Below are positions 7,392 to 13,677 of a stretch of DNA of 23,422 nt, one piece after another. This DNA comes from Ilumatobacteraceae bacterium (lineage in GTDB: Bacteria > Actinomycetota > Acidimicrobiia > Acidimicrobiales > Ilumatobacteraceae). The stretch's first letter is position 1. Each line of letters starts with the position of its first letter. A program made the position numbers and the translations under genes. Location of the stretch: the NCBI GenBank assembly GCA_025463305.1, contig JAOBWK010000066.1, positions 1-23,422 on the forward strand. Direction: 5' to 3'. The notes below the pieces were generated by a model. It searched no databases and had not been told where the DNA came from. It saw nothing but the letters and a program-made list of their open reading frames with translations.

Positions 7392-8189
7392 TCACTCGGT
7401 CATCTGCCAGATCCGGCGGAGCACCTCACCCATCGCCTGCTCCGTCGCCGCCAGCACGTCGCGGCTGACGGGCTCGTCCTCGCGCGAACGTGTCGCCACG
7501 AGCCGGCGGCAGACGTCGCGGTGCTCGGCGTCGAGCACGCCAGCGGCCCAGGTGCCCGCTCCCGACTTCGAGGTGACGTCGGACGTGGTCGCCGTGTAGA
7601 GCATCCGGCACGCCCCGAGCAGGCACCACTCGGCCACCGACCCGGGCAGCGTGTCGTCGGCGCCCAGCTCGCTCAGCGCGCCGCGCAGATCGGCGCGCAC
7701 GCTGCGCCAGGAGGAGAGCGCGTTGTCGACGACGTACCGGACCATGTCGACGGTGTCCACGGGGATGGGGATGTCGTCGAGCCTGGGGCCGCGCACCCGC
7801 ACGCCGTACCGGGCGAGCGTGAACCACGTGACCGGGTTGATCTCCGCGCACTCGGCGTCGTGGTGGAACGCTCCGTCGACCATCCACGGACGGGTGACGC
7901 CCTGCGGTGCGACGACGAGGTCGCCCCACGCCATGAACGGTCCGTCGACGCGCACGCGGGGGTGCCGCTCGACGAAGACGGCGTGGGCCGTGAGGAGGGT
8001 GCCGGCCATCTCCTCATCGGCCGGCTCGGCAGTGATCGCGACGACATCGATGTCGCTGCGACCCGGCTGCCAGTCGCCGAGCGCCGCCGAGCCGACGACG
8101 TAGAGGCCCTCGAGCATGTCGGGCGCGATCTCGTCGAACGTCGCCACCCAGGCCTCGATCGTGGTGAGCCAGTCGTTGCTCGCGGTCAT
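7392..8189 (-). CDS. Aminoglycoside adenylyltransferase-like nucleotidyltransferase
   Basis: 265 residues. An N-terminal nucleotidyltransferase domain carries the motif VVGSAALGDWQPGRSDIDVV (G-S-x-x-x-G ... S-D-x-D; two metal-binding Asp). It is followed by an all-helical domain of the AadA C-terminal type (about residues 155-260, with the W-C-L-L-G-A-C-R-M-L-Y-T block and an E-x-A-M-G end). AadA enzymes adenylylate streptomycin and spectinomycin. Chromosomal actinobacterial relatives often have no proven resistance role, so I call only the family. It converges with the LOG gene; the 45-nt gap between them holds only weak short inverted repeats. Confidence 0.82.
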   Translation of the reverse strand: MTASNDWLTTIEAWVATFDEIAPDMLEGLYVVGSAALGDWQPGRSDIDVVAITAEPADEEMAGTLLTAHAVFVERHPRVRVDGPFMAWGDLVVAPQGVTRPWMVDGAFHHDAECAEINPVTWFTLARYGVRVRGPRLDDIPIPVDTVDMVRYVVDNALSSWRSVRADLRGALSELGADDTLPGSVAEWCLLGACRMLYTATTSDVTSKSGAGTWAAGVLDAEHRDVCRRLVATRSREDEPVSRDVLAATEQAMGEVLRRIWQMTE

Positions 8190-8195
8190 GCCGCC

Positions 8196-8201
8196 AGCAT
8201 G
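8196..8201 (-). promoter_or_regulatory. -10-like box CATGCT of the nucleotidyltransferase gene
   Basis: CATGCT on the minus strand, 6 nt before the ATG at 8189. One mismatch to TANNNT. Confidence 0.35.
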
Positions 8202-8234
8202 TCAGCACTGCATCGCCAACAGCTCGGCGTCGGC

Positions 8235-8240
8235 TACGTT
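8235..8240 (+). promoter_or_regulatory. -10-like box TACGTT of the beta-lactamase-fold gene
   Basis: TACGTT ends 6 nt before the ATG at 8247. The region between the two divergent start codons is only 57 bp. Confidence 0.5.
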
Positions 8241-8246
8241 CCGGGC

Positions 8247-9320
8247 ATGGTCCCTCTTCCTGCGCAACCCGACGGTGTGCCGTGGCCGACGCAGGAGTGG
8301 CCGGAGGCGCCGCTCGCCGACGGCGTGGATCGCGATGCCGTCGCCGCTGCGCTCGACGACATCTTCGCCAAGCCGCCCGAGCTCGGCGTGTCGCTCGCCG
8401 TGCTCGTGGTGCACCGCGGTTCCGTCGTCGCCGAGCGGTACGCGACCGGCGTGGACCGCGACACGACGCTCATCTCCTGGAGCATGGCGAAGAGCATGAC
8501 CCAGGCCGTCGTCGGGATGCTCGTCGGCGACGGGCTGCTCGACATCGACGCACCGGTCGACGTCGCCGAGTTCGCCGGCACCGAACGGGCCGCGATCACG
8601 CTGCGCGACCTGCTCGCGATGAAGTCCGGGCTCGAGTTCAACGAGGACTACGTGGGCGATGTCGGGGTCTCGCACTGCCTGGAGATGCTGTTCGGTGCGG
8701 GCGTCGATGATCACGCCCACTACGCCGCGAGCCAGCAGTTGCTCCATCCGCCTGGCGCGGTGTGGAGCTACTCGTCCGGCACGACCAACATCATCAGCCG
8801 GCTCGCCGCGACCGTGATCGCCCAGACCCGGATCTCCGGCGATGGATCGAGCGCGGCAGCGCGCGAAGGCGCGATGCGCGCGTTCCTGCACGACCGTCTC
8901 TTCGGGCCGCTCGGCATGACGAGCGCTGCACCGAAGTTCGACACGGCAGGCACCTTCGTCGGCTCGTCCTACGTCTACGCAACGGCACGCGACTTCGCCC
9001 GCTTCGGTCTGCTGTACCTGCGCGACGGTGTGTGGGACGGCGAACGGCTGCTGCCCGATGGTTGGGTCGACTTCGCGCGCACGGTCGTCGCGGTCGACGA
9101 CGAGCCGCCGCACTTCGGCTACGGGGCGCATTGGTGGATCTGGCCGGAGCACGCCGGCAGCGTGGCCGCGCACGGCTACGAGGGCCAGTACATCGTCGTG
9201 CTGCCCGACCGCGACCTCGTCGTCGTGCACCTCGGCAAGATCCCCGCCGACGTCCGTGCACCGTTGTTCCCAGCGCTGGAGGACCTGATCGCGGCGTTCC
9301 CGGCTCCCCGACCGGGCTGA
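8247..9320 (+). CDS. Serine hydrolase of the beta-lactamase (class C)/esterase family
   Basis: 357 residues. The penicillin-binding-protein fold is shown by S-x-x-K in ISWSMAKSMTQ (nucleophile Ser, Lys), the helix LRDLLAMKSGLEFNEDY, the second motif as Y-S-S in VWSYSSGTTN (Tyr base kept, Asn of YxN replaced by Ser) and H-x-G in AHGYEGQY in place of KTG. This combination is typical of EstB-like esterases, D-aminohydrolases and 6-aminohexanoate-dimer-hydrolase-like proteins, not of true beta-lactamases. No signal peptide is visible, so a cytoplasmic location is likely. The frame is open for several hundred bases upstream, but that part is antisense to the nucleotidyltransferase gene; the ATG at 8247 is supported by a -10-like box. 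Confidence 0.88.
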   Translation: MVPLPAQPDGVPWPTQEWPEAPLADGVDRDAVAAALDDIFAKPPELGVSLAVLVVHRGSVVAERYATGVDRDTTLISWSMAKSMTQAVVGMLVGDGLLDIDAPVDVAEFAGTERAAITLRDLLAMKSGLEFNEDYVGDVGVSHCLEMLFGAGVDDHAHYAASQQLLHPPGAVWSYSSGTTNIISRLAATVIAQTRISGDGSSAAAREGAMRAFLHDRLFGPLGMTSAAPKFDTAGTFVGSSYVYATARDFARFGLLYLRDGVWDGERLLPDGWVDFARTVVAVDDEPPHFGYGAHWWIWPEHAGSVAAHGYEGQYIVVLPDRDLVVVHLGKIPADVRAPLFPALEDLIAAFPAPRPG

Positions 9321-9331
9321 CACGACTGTGC

Positions 9332-9337
9332 TAACAA
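9332..9337 (+). promoter_or_regulatory. -10-like box TAACAA of the UPF0104-type gene
   Basis: TAACAA, preceded by TGC (possible extended -10), ends 6 nt before the GTG at 9344. Weak match to TANNNT. Confidence 0.3.
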
Positions 9338-9343
9338 GGGTGC

Positions 9344-10606
9344 GTGGCAGAGGACTTGGACGGCAGCCGTGCGCCCGGCGCCACGGAGCCGACGCCCGAG
9401 CCGCCACCGCCGGTCAAGCACTCGCGCAAGCCGGTCCGCTCCGTCGTCAAGCTGCTCGCATTCGCGATCGTCGTCTACCTCTTCGTCCTCCCGCTGATCC
9501 CCGGCTTCCGCAAGGCGGGACACGAGCTGCGCGAGGTGAACCCGTTTCTGCTGCTGCTCGGGCTCGGCCTCGAGATCGCGGCGCTCTACTGCTATTCGCT
9601 GCTCACCCGCGCCGCGTTGGGTGAGTCCGGCAACCTCGTCTCGTCGTCGCGGTTGTTTCGGATCCAAATGAGCACGAAGGCCCTGGGCAGCGTCGTGCCC
9701 GGCGGCAGCGCGGCCAGCTCCGCGCTCGGCTACCGGCTGATGACGGTGTCGGGCGTGCCCGGACCTGACGCCGGCTTCGCGCTCGGCACCGCCGGACTCG
9801 GCTCGGCTGTCGTGCTGAACCTCATCTTCTGGTTCGGGCTGATCATCTCGATCCCGTTCAACGGCGTGAACAAGGCGTACGTGACGGCGGCCATCGCCGG
9901 CGTGCTCATCATGGGCCTCGCCGCGGCCATCGTGTTCGGGTTGATGGAGGGCCAGGTCCGCGCCGAGAAGATCCTCCGATGGGTCGCCCGCCACCTCCGC
10001 CAGGACGAGAACCGCACCGGCGACGCCGTGCGCCACATCGGTGGTCGGATCGAGGAGCTGATCTCCGATCGGGCCCTGCTGCGGCGGGTGGTCGGCTGGG
10101 CCGCGGCGAACTGGCTGCTCGACGCCGCCGCGCTGTGGGTCTTCCTGCGCGCGTACGGCCAGTCGCTGAGCATCGACGGCCTCATCGTCTCGTTCGGGCT
10201 CGCCAACATCGCTGCGGTCGTGCCGATCACGCCCGGCGGGTTGGGCATCGTCGAGGGCGTGTACGTGCCGACGCTCGTCGGGTTCGGGCTCTCCCGCGTC
10301 ACGGCGTCGCTCGGCGTGGCGTCGTACCGGTTCGCCCAGCTGTTCTTCCCGATCCTGCTCGGCGGGTTCCTCTACCTCACCCTGCGGGTCGGGCCGTGGC
10401 GGATCGAGAAGCGCAACGAGTTGAAACGCCTGCGCGACGTGGCATCCGATCCGGACAACCGGGTCGAGAGCCCGCTCGAGTTCCATGAACGCTTCGGCCC
10501 GCGTCGCCCGCGCAGCGACGAGTCGGTCGAGATGATGCGCAACCATCCGGAGATGTTCGACATCCCGAGCGACCTCGTCGACGACTACGGCGACGACGAC
10601 GGCTGA
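9344..10606 (+). CDS. UPF0104/lysylphosphatidylglycerol synthase transmembrane-domain protein
   Basis: 420 residues. A cytoplasmic Pro-rich N-terminus (residues 1-30) is followed by about eight hydrophobic helices and a charged cytoplasmic C-terminal tail of about 65 residues. Family landmarks are the block KALGSVVPGGSAASSALGYRL and NIAAVVPITPGGLGIVEGVYVP near residue 290, the characteristic P-G-G-x-G of AglD/MprF-like flippase domains. The family includes lipid flippases and uncharacterised lipid-linked glycan proteins; no catalytic aminoacyl-transferase domain is attached here, so a flippase-like role is inferred. The stop is followed after 3 nt by the AIG2-like gene, so the two form an operon. 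The GTG start is supported by its distance from the preceding stop and by the box at 9332. Confidence 0.85.
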   Translation: MAEDLDGSRAPGATEPTPEPPPPVKHSRKPVRSVVKLLAFAIVVYLFVLPLIPGFRKAGHELREVNPFLLLLGLGLEIAALYCYSLLTRAALGESGNLVSSSRLFRIQMSTKALGSVVPGGSAASSALGYRLMTVSGVPGPDAGFALGTAGLGSAVVLNLIFWFGLIISIPFNGVNKAYVTAAIAGVLIMGLAAAIVFGLMEGQVRAEKILRWVARHLRQDENRTGDAVRHIGGRIEELISDRALLRRVVGWAAANWLLDAAALWVFLRAYGQSLSIDGLIVSFGLANIAAVVPITPGGLGIVEGVYVPTLVGFGLSRVTASLGVASYRFAQLFFPILLGGFLYLTLRVGPWRIEKRNELKRLRDVASDPDNRVESPLEFHERFGPRRPRSDESVEMMRNHPEMFDIPSDLVDDYGDDDG

Positions 10607-10609
10607 CAG

Positions 10610-10945
10610 ATGACCGACCCGCAGCACCGGATCGCGACGTACGGCTCGCTCGCTCCGGGCGAGCCCAACCACAAGGAGCTCGACGGTCTCAGGGGTCGAT
10701 GGGTGGACGGGCACGTCCGCGGCCGGCTTCGCGACGCCGGTTGGGGCGCCGCCATCGGGTTCCCCGGGCTCGTCCTCGATGACGACGGCGTCGAGGTGCC
10801 CGTGCACGTCTTCGAGTCCGAAGATCTTCCCGACCACTGGACCCGGCTCGACGAGTTCGAAGGCGAGGGCTATCGGCGCGTGTCGGCCGTCGTGCACACC
10901 GAGCTCGGCAATGTGGAGGCGTGCATCTACGTTCTCGCGACCTGA
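10610..10945 (+). CDS. Gamma-glutamylcyclotransferase/AIG2-like protein
   Basis: 111 residues, the normal size of a single GGCT-like domain. The substrate loop ATYGSLAPGEPNH (Y-G-S-L) is at the N-terminus, and LDEFEGEGYRRV holds the conserved acidic residue expected to act as acid/base. The family cyclises gamma-glutamyl groups to 5-oxoproline or cleaves related amide bonds. The N-P-H variant of the loop suggests the bacterial YtfP-like branch, for which substrates are not established. The ATG is 3 nt after the upstream stop, so expression is coupled to the membrane-protein gene. Confidence 0.82.
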   Translation: MTDPQHRIATYGSLAPGEPNHKELDGLRGRWVDGHVRGRLRDAGWGAAIGFPGLVLDDDGVEVPVHVFESEDLPDHWTRLDEFEGEGYRRVSAVVHTELGNVEACIYVLAT

Positions 10946-10963
10946 CCGTGGACGTCCTGTCGA

Positions 10964-10969
10964 TAGGTT
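10964..10969 (+). promoter_or_regulatory. -10-like box TAGGTT of the maoC operon
   Basis: TAGGTT ends 7 nt before the ATG at 10977, in the 31-nt gap after the AIG2-like gene. It suggests that maoC has its own leaderless promoter. Confidence 0.45.
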
Positions 10970-10976
10970 GCAATCC

Positions 10977-11492
10977 ATGAGCACGTTCGAGCGGCCGTTC
11001 GGTCGCCATCTCGAGGAGTTCGCGGTCGGCGACATCTACAAGCACTGGCCCGGCAAGACCATCACCGAGTACGACGACCACCTGTTCTGCATGATCACGA
11101 TGAACCACCATCCGTTGCACACCAACGACTGGTTCGCCGAGCGCTCGCCGCAGGGCCGCAACGTCGTGGTCGGCAACCTCGTCTACTCGCTGGTGCTCGG
11201 GATGAGCGTGCCCGACGTGAGCGGTGCGGCCATCGCCAACCTCGAGGTCGAGACGTTGCAGCACAAGTTCCCGACGTTCCACGGTGACACCATCCATGCC
11301 GAGACCCGGGTGCTCGAGGTCAAGCCGTCGTCCTCGAAGCCCGACCGCGGCGTCGTCACCGTCGAGACCAAGGGCTTCAACCAGGACGGCAAGGAAGTGT
11401 GCTACTTCCGTCGCAAGGTGCTGATCTGGAAGCGCGAGTTCGCGCCGCCGCGCGATCGCCCGTACGACAGCGAGCACGCCTGGGACGTGTGA
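10977..11492 (+). CDS. MaoC-family hydratase, probable mesaconyl-CoA hydratase
   Basis: 171 residues, a single hotdog domain. The hydratase-2 motif is read as M-N-H-H-P-L-H-T-N-D (the D/N-x-P-x-H type with catalytic His). It is followed by NVVVGNLVYSLVLGMSVPDVSG, IANLEVETLQHKFPTFHGDTI and VETKGFNQDGKEVCYFRRKVL. This pattern closely recalls the MaoC proteins encoded in Streptomyces ccr-meaA (ethylmalonyl-CoA) clusters (from memory). There the protein is expected to interconvert mesaconyl-CoA and beta-methylmalyl-CoA, the substrate of the Mcl-type lyase found earlier in the window. The stop overlaps the start of the methyltransferase gene by 3 bases (GTGA). A role with another enoyl-CoA cannot be excluded. 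Confidence 0.8.
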   Translation: MSTFERPFGRHLEEFAVGDIYKHWPGKTITEYDDHLFCMITMNHHPLHTNDWFAERSPQGRNVVVGNLVYSLVLGMSVPDVSGAAIANLEVETLQHKFPTFHGDTIHAETRVLEVKPSSSKPDRGVVTVETKGFNQDGKEVCYFRRKVLIWKREFAPPRDRPYDSEHAWDV

Positions 11493-12250
11493 ACGACCGC
11501 GCCGCGCGAGCGGCCTCGTTCGCGAACACGGCGACGGCGTACGAGCGCGCCCGGCCGGGCTACCCGCAGGAAGTGCTCGACCAGGTGTTCGCGGCCATCG
11601 GCCTCGAACGGCCGCGCATCCTCGACCTGGCCGCCGGGACGGGCAAGCTCACCCGGCAGCTGACCGGCTACGGCACCGTCACCGCCGTCGAGCCACTGGC
11701 CGCGATGCGCCGGCAGCTGCTCGACGCCGTGCCGGGTGTCGAGTGCCTCGACGGCACCGCCGAGGCGATCCCGCTGGCGGACGGCTCGGTCGACGTGGTC
11801 ACGGTGGGCCAGGCGTTCCACTGGTTCGACCAGGAGCGCGCGAACCCCGAGATCGCCCGGGTCCTCGTCGATGGCGGGCACCTCGTCGCGATCTGGAACA
11901 TCGTCGACGACACGGTGCCGTGGCTGGCGGAGATCCAACGGATCGTGCGGCCGCACGACCTCGCCCGGCCATCGCGACGAGCGGGTGGCTGGTGGGTGCC
12001 GCTGTTCCACAACGAGCCGTGGTTCACGGTGCCGCAGCGGTTCAGCGGAGCGATGACCGTGCTCACGACGCGGCAGCTGCTCGTCGAGAGGATCGAGTCG
12101 CAGAGCGCGATGAGCGTGCTCGACGAGCCCGAGCGGCGGCCGGTGCTGGACCAGGTCGCTGCGGTGGTCGCGGAGTTCACCGATCCGTTCGAGGAGCCCT
12201 ACCGCACGGAGGCCTACTGGTGCAGGAAGCTGCCGCTCGGCGAGTCCTGA
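11489..12250 (+). CDS. Class I SAM-dependent methyltransferase
   Basis: 253 residues from a GTG that overlaps the maoC stop codon (GTGA). The Rossmann-type SAM site is clear: motif I RILDLAAGTGKLTRQL, acidic residue at the end of strand 2 in VTAVEPLAAMR, then DGTAEAIPLADGSVDVVTVGQAFHWFD (motifs II/III of the UbiE-like branch). N-terminal FANTATAYERARPGYP is typical of methyltransferases of the Methyltransf_11 group related to yeast Crg1. The substrate cannot be predicted. Thirty additional upstream codons exist in frame but lie inside maoC. The last 31 bases overlap mutY. Confidence 0.85.
   Translation: MNDRAARAASFANTATAYERARPGYPQEVLDQVFAAIGLERPRILDLAAGTGKLTRQLTGYGTVTAVEPLAAMRRQLLDAVPGVECLDGTAEAIPLADGSVDVVTVGQAFHWFDQERANPEIARVLVDGGHLVAIWNIVDDTVPWLAEIQRIVRPHDLARPSRRAGGWWVPLFHNEPWFTVPQRFSGAMTVLTTRQLLVERIESQSAMSVLDEPERRPVLDQVAAVVAEFTDPFEEPYRTEAYWCRKLPLGES
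12208..12212 (+). promoter_or_regulatory. Shine-Dalgarno GGAGG deciding the mutY start
   Basis: GGAGG lies 7 nt before the GTG at 12220, inside the 3' end of the methyltransferase gene. It is the clearest ribosome binding site in this operon. Confidence 0.7.
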
Positions 12251-13074
12251 GCTGGGGGCTGGCCCAGCTGCGCGACCTGCCGTGGCGGCAGACGCGCGAC
12301 CCGTGGGCCGTGCTCGTCAGCGAGGTCATGCTGCAGCAGACCCAGGTCGATCGCGTCGTCCCGCGGTGGTTCGAGTTCCTGGAGACGTACCCGACCGCTG
12401 AGGCGTGTGCGGGCGCTGGGCTCGGCGATGTCCTGCGGCTGTGGCAGGGGCTCGGCTATCCGCGACGGGCGCGCAACCTCCACGCCGCGGCCCAACGCGT
12501 GGCCGAGCTCGGCGAGTTCCCGCGCACGCTGGAGGGCCTGCTCGCGCTGCCCGGCGTCGGGCCGTACACGGCGCGTGCGCTGCTGGCGTTCGCGTTCGAG
12601 GAGCCGGCAGCGGTGGTCGACACGAACATCGCCCGGGTGTTCGCGCGTGTGGCCGGCCACCGGCTCACAGCACGCGAGGTGCAGGCACTCGCTGACGGCG
12701 CCGTGCCGGGCGAGCAGGTGTGGGCGTGGAACCAGTGCCTGATGGACCTCGGCGCCGTGCTCTGCCGGCCATCGTCGCCGAGGTGCACAGCGTGCCCGCT
12801 GCTCGCCGACTGCGCGTACCACGGCGTCGGCGACGACCCCGCGCCCGGGTCAGCCGGTGTCAGCGTGCGGCAGAGCCCGTTCGAAGGATCCGACCGCCAG
12901 GGACGCGGCCGGCTGATGAAGGCGCTGGGTTCGGCCCCGGTGCACGCGTCGACGCTCGCCGCCGTCATGCAGTGGCCGGACCAGACGGGGCGTGCTCAGG
13001 CCGCCGCTGCATCGCTGCTCGCCGATCGGCTCATCGTGTTCGACGCATCGACCGACACCTACCGCCTCCCCTGA
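12220..13074 (+). CDS. mutY: A/G-specific adenine DNA glycosylase MutY
   Basis: 284 residues from GTG at 12220, chosen for its GGAGG site and because the next codons give the usual L-x-W ... R-D-L-P-W-R opening. MutY removes adenine mispaired with 8-oxoguanine. Visible: catalytic Glu35 in SEVMLQQTQV, helix-hairpin-helix LLALPGVGPYTARALLAF, catalytic Asp134 in VVDTNIARV, and the [4Fe-4S] ligands Cys182, Cys189, Cys192 and Cys198 (C-x6-C-x2-C-x5-C). The C-terminal NUDIX-like 8-oxoG-recognition domain of E. coli MutY is replaced by a short winged-helix-like tail of about 60 residues, as in mycobacterial MutY (about 300 residues). It is the last gene of the maoC-methyltransferase-mutY string and overlaps the methyltransferase by 31 bases. 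Confidence 0.93.
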   Translation: MQEAAARRVLSWGLAQLRDLPWRQTRDPWAVLVSEVMLQQTQVDRVVPRWFEFLETYPTAEACAGAGLGDVLRLWQGLGYPRRARNLHAAAQRVAELGEFPRTLEGLLALPGVGPYTARALLAFAFEEPAAVVDTNIARVFARVAGHRLTAREVQALADGAVPGEQVWAWNQCLMDLGAVLCRPSSPRCTACPLLADCAYHGVGDDPAPGSAGVSVRQSPFEGSDRQGRGRLMKALGSAPVHASTLAAVMQWPDQTGRAQAAAASLLADRLIVFDASTDTYRLP

Positions 13075-13127
13075 TTTCTGACCTGTCGAATGTGCGCTCT
13101 GCAGGGCAGTCGTCTGCGCGGAACCAC

Positions 13128-13673
13128 TCAGTCGGCGGGGGTGGGGGTGATGTCGGGGGCGGTGATGGTCGCGAGGACGTCGTCGAAGACGAGGTCGGCG
13201 TAGGCGCGGATCTCGTCGTCGGTGCGGTCCTGCACGGGGTGGGGCGTGAACACGCGGGCCACCGTCGGGAAGCCGAGCGACGTCGACTGTGCTTCGGCCG
13301 CGCTGATGAACTCGCTCGAGGCGATGAACATCGACGGGATGCCCCGTCGTTCCAGATCCACGATGTCGTGCACACTGCACGACGTACAACTGCCTCAATC
13401 GGCGAGGGCCTCGATGACCACCTGGCACTGGCTGGCGATCTCGTGGCGGAGGTCGACGGGCGCCGGCTTGGTGAACGTCGGCTTGCGGAACCGCTTCACG
13501 TCGGCCCCGAGCTCGACGAGGCGCTCCTGCATCCGGTCGAGGAACACGTCGCCGCGCGCCTTGGCGATGTCGAGGAGGCCGACGGTGAGGCCGTTCAGCG
13601 ACGCCGGCCTCGCGCAGCGGGTGCGCTCCGCGACGGTGCGCTCGCTGGTGGGGTCGAGGACGATCGAGGTCAT
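13128..13673 (-). CDS. UGSC-family selenoprotein (in-frame UGA = Sec93)
   Basis: 181 residues if the UGA at 13397-13395 is read as selenocysteine. The stretch before it (residues 1-92, with NGLTVGLLDIAKARGDVFLDRM and RKPTFTKPAP) and after it (HDIVDLERRGIPSMFIASSEF) are two halves of one known small protein family whose active motif is (U/C)-G-S-C-T-S-C. Here it reads U93-G-S-C96-T-S-C99. A hairpin in the SECIS position follows the UGA. The start at 13673 has GGAGG 8 nt upstream and lies 4 nt after the stop of the thioredoxin-fusion gene, so the two are one operon. The 3' half has no start codon context or ribosome site of its own. Function is unknown; Sec next to Cys pairs points to redox chemistry. 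Sec decoding needs selA, selB, selC and selD elsewhere in the genome, which cannot be seen here. Confidence 0.85.
13365..13383 (-). promoter_or_regulatory. Predicted bacterial SECIS hairpin
   Basis: On the minus strand, 11 nt after the UGA, GTCGTGCA (13383-13376) pairs perfectly with TGCACGAC (13372-13365) around a GTG loop (13375-13373). The loop begins 19 nt after the UGA. A conserved G within the first two loop positions, a 4-16 bp upper stem and a 16-37 nt UGA-to-loop distance are the known bacterial SECIS criteria; all are met. The tip (UGCA-loop-UGCA) also recalls that of E. coli fdhF. Confidence 0.75.
13395..13397 (-). other. In-frame UGA, probable selenocysteine codon 93
   Basis: TGA on the minus strand between GAT (Asp92) and GGC (Gly94). 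It is the only interruption in an otherwise continuous family-like reading frame, and it sits exactly where homologues have Cys or Sec. Confidence 0.85.
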
Positions 13674-13677
13674 GGCC

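Noticed and set aside
7392..8189. Acquired aminoglycoside resistance gene aadA.
   Set aside because: There are no integron or mobile-element signs. Composition matches its neighbours, and chromosomal relatives are common in actinobacteria.
8247..9320. True class C beta-lactamase (resistance gene).
   Set aside because: The second motif is YSS, not YxN; the third is HxG, not KTG; and no signal peptide is seen. An esterase or amidohydrolase is more likely.
13075..13127. Terminator between mutY and the selenoprotein gene.
   Set aside because: Only a 4-bp CTGC/GCAG stem is visible, too weak to call.
13128..13673. Two separate small hypothetical genes (13128-13373 and 13395-13721), or a pseudogene with a nonsense mutation.
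   Set aside because: The frame continues with family sequence directly across the UGA, the motif is UGSC, a SECIS-like hairpin follows, and the 3' part lacks a ribosome site. A frameshift or additional stop, as expected in decay, is absent.
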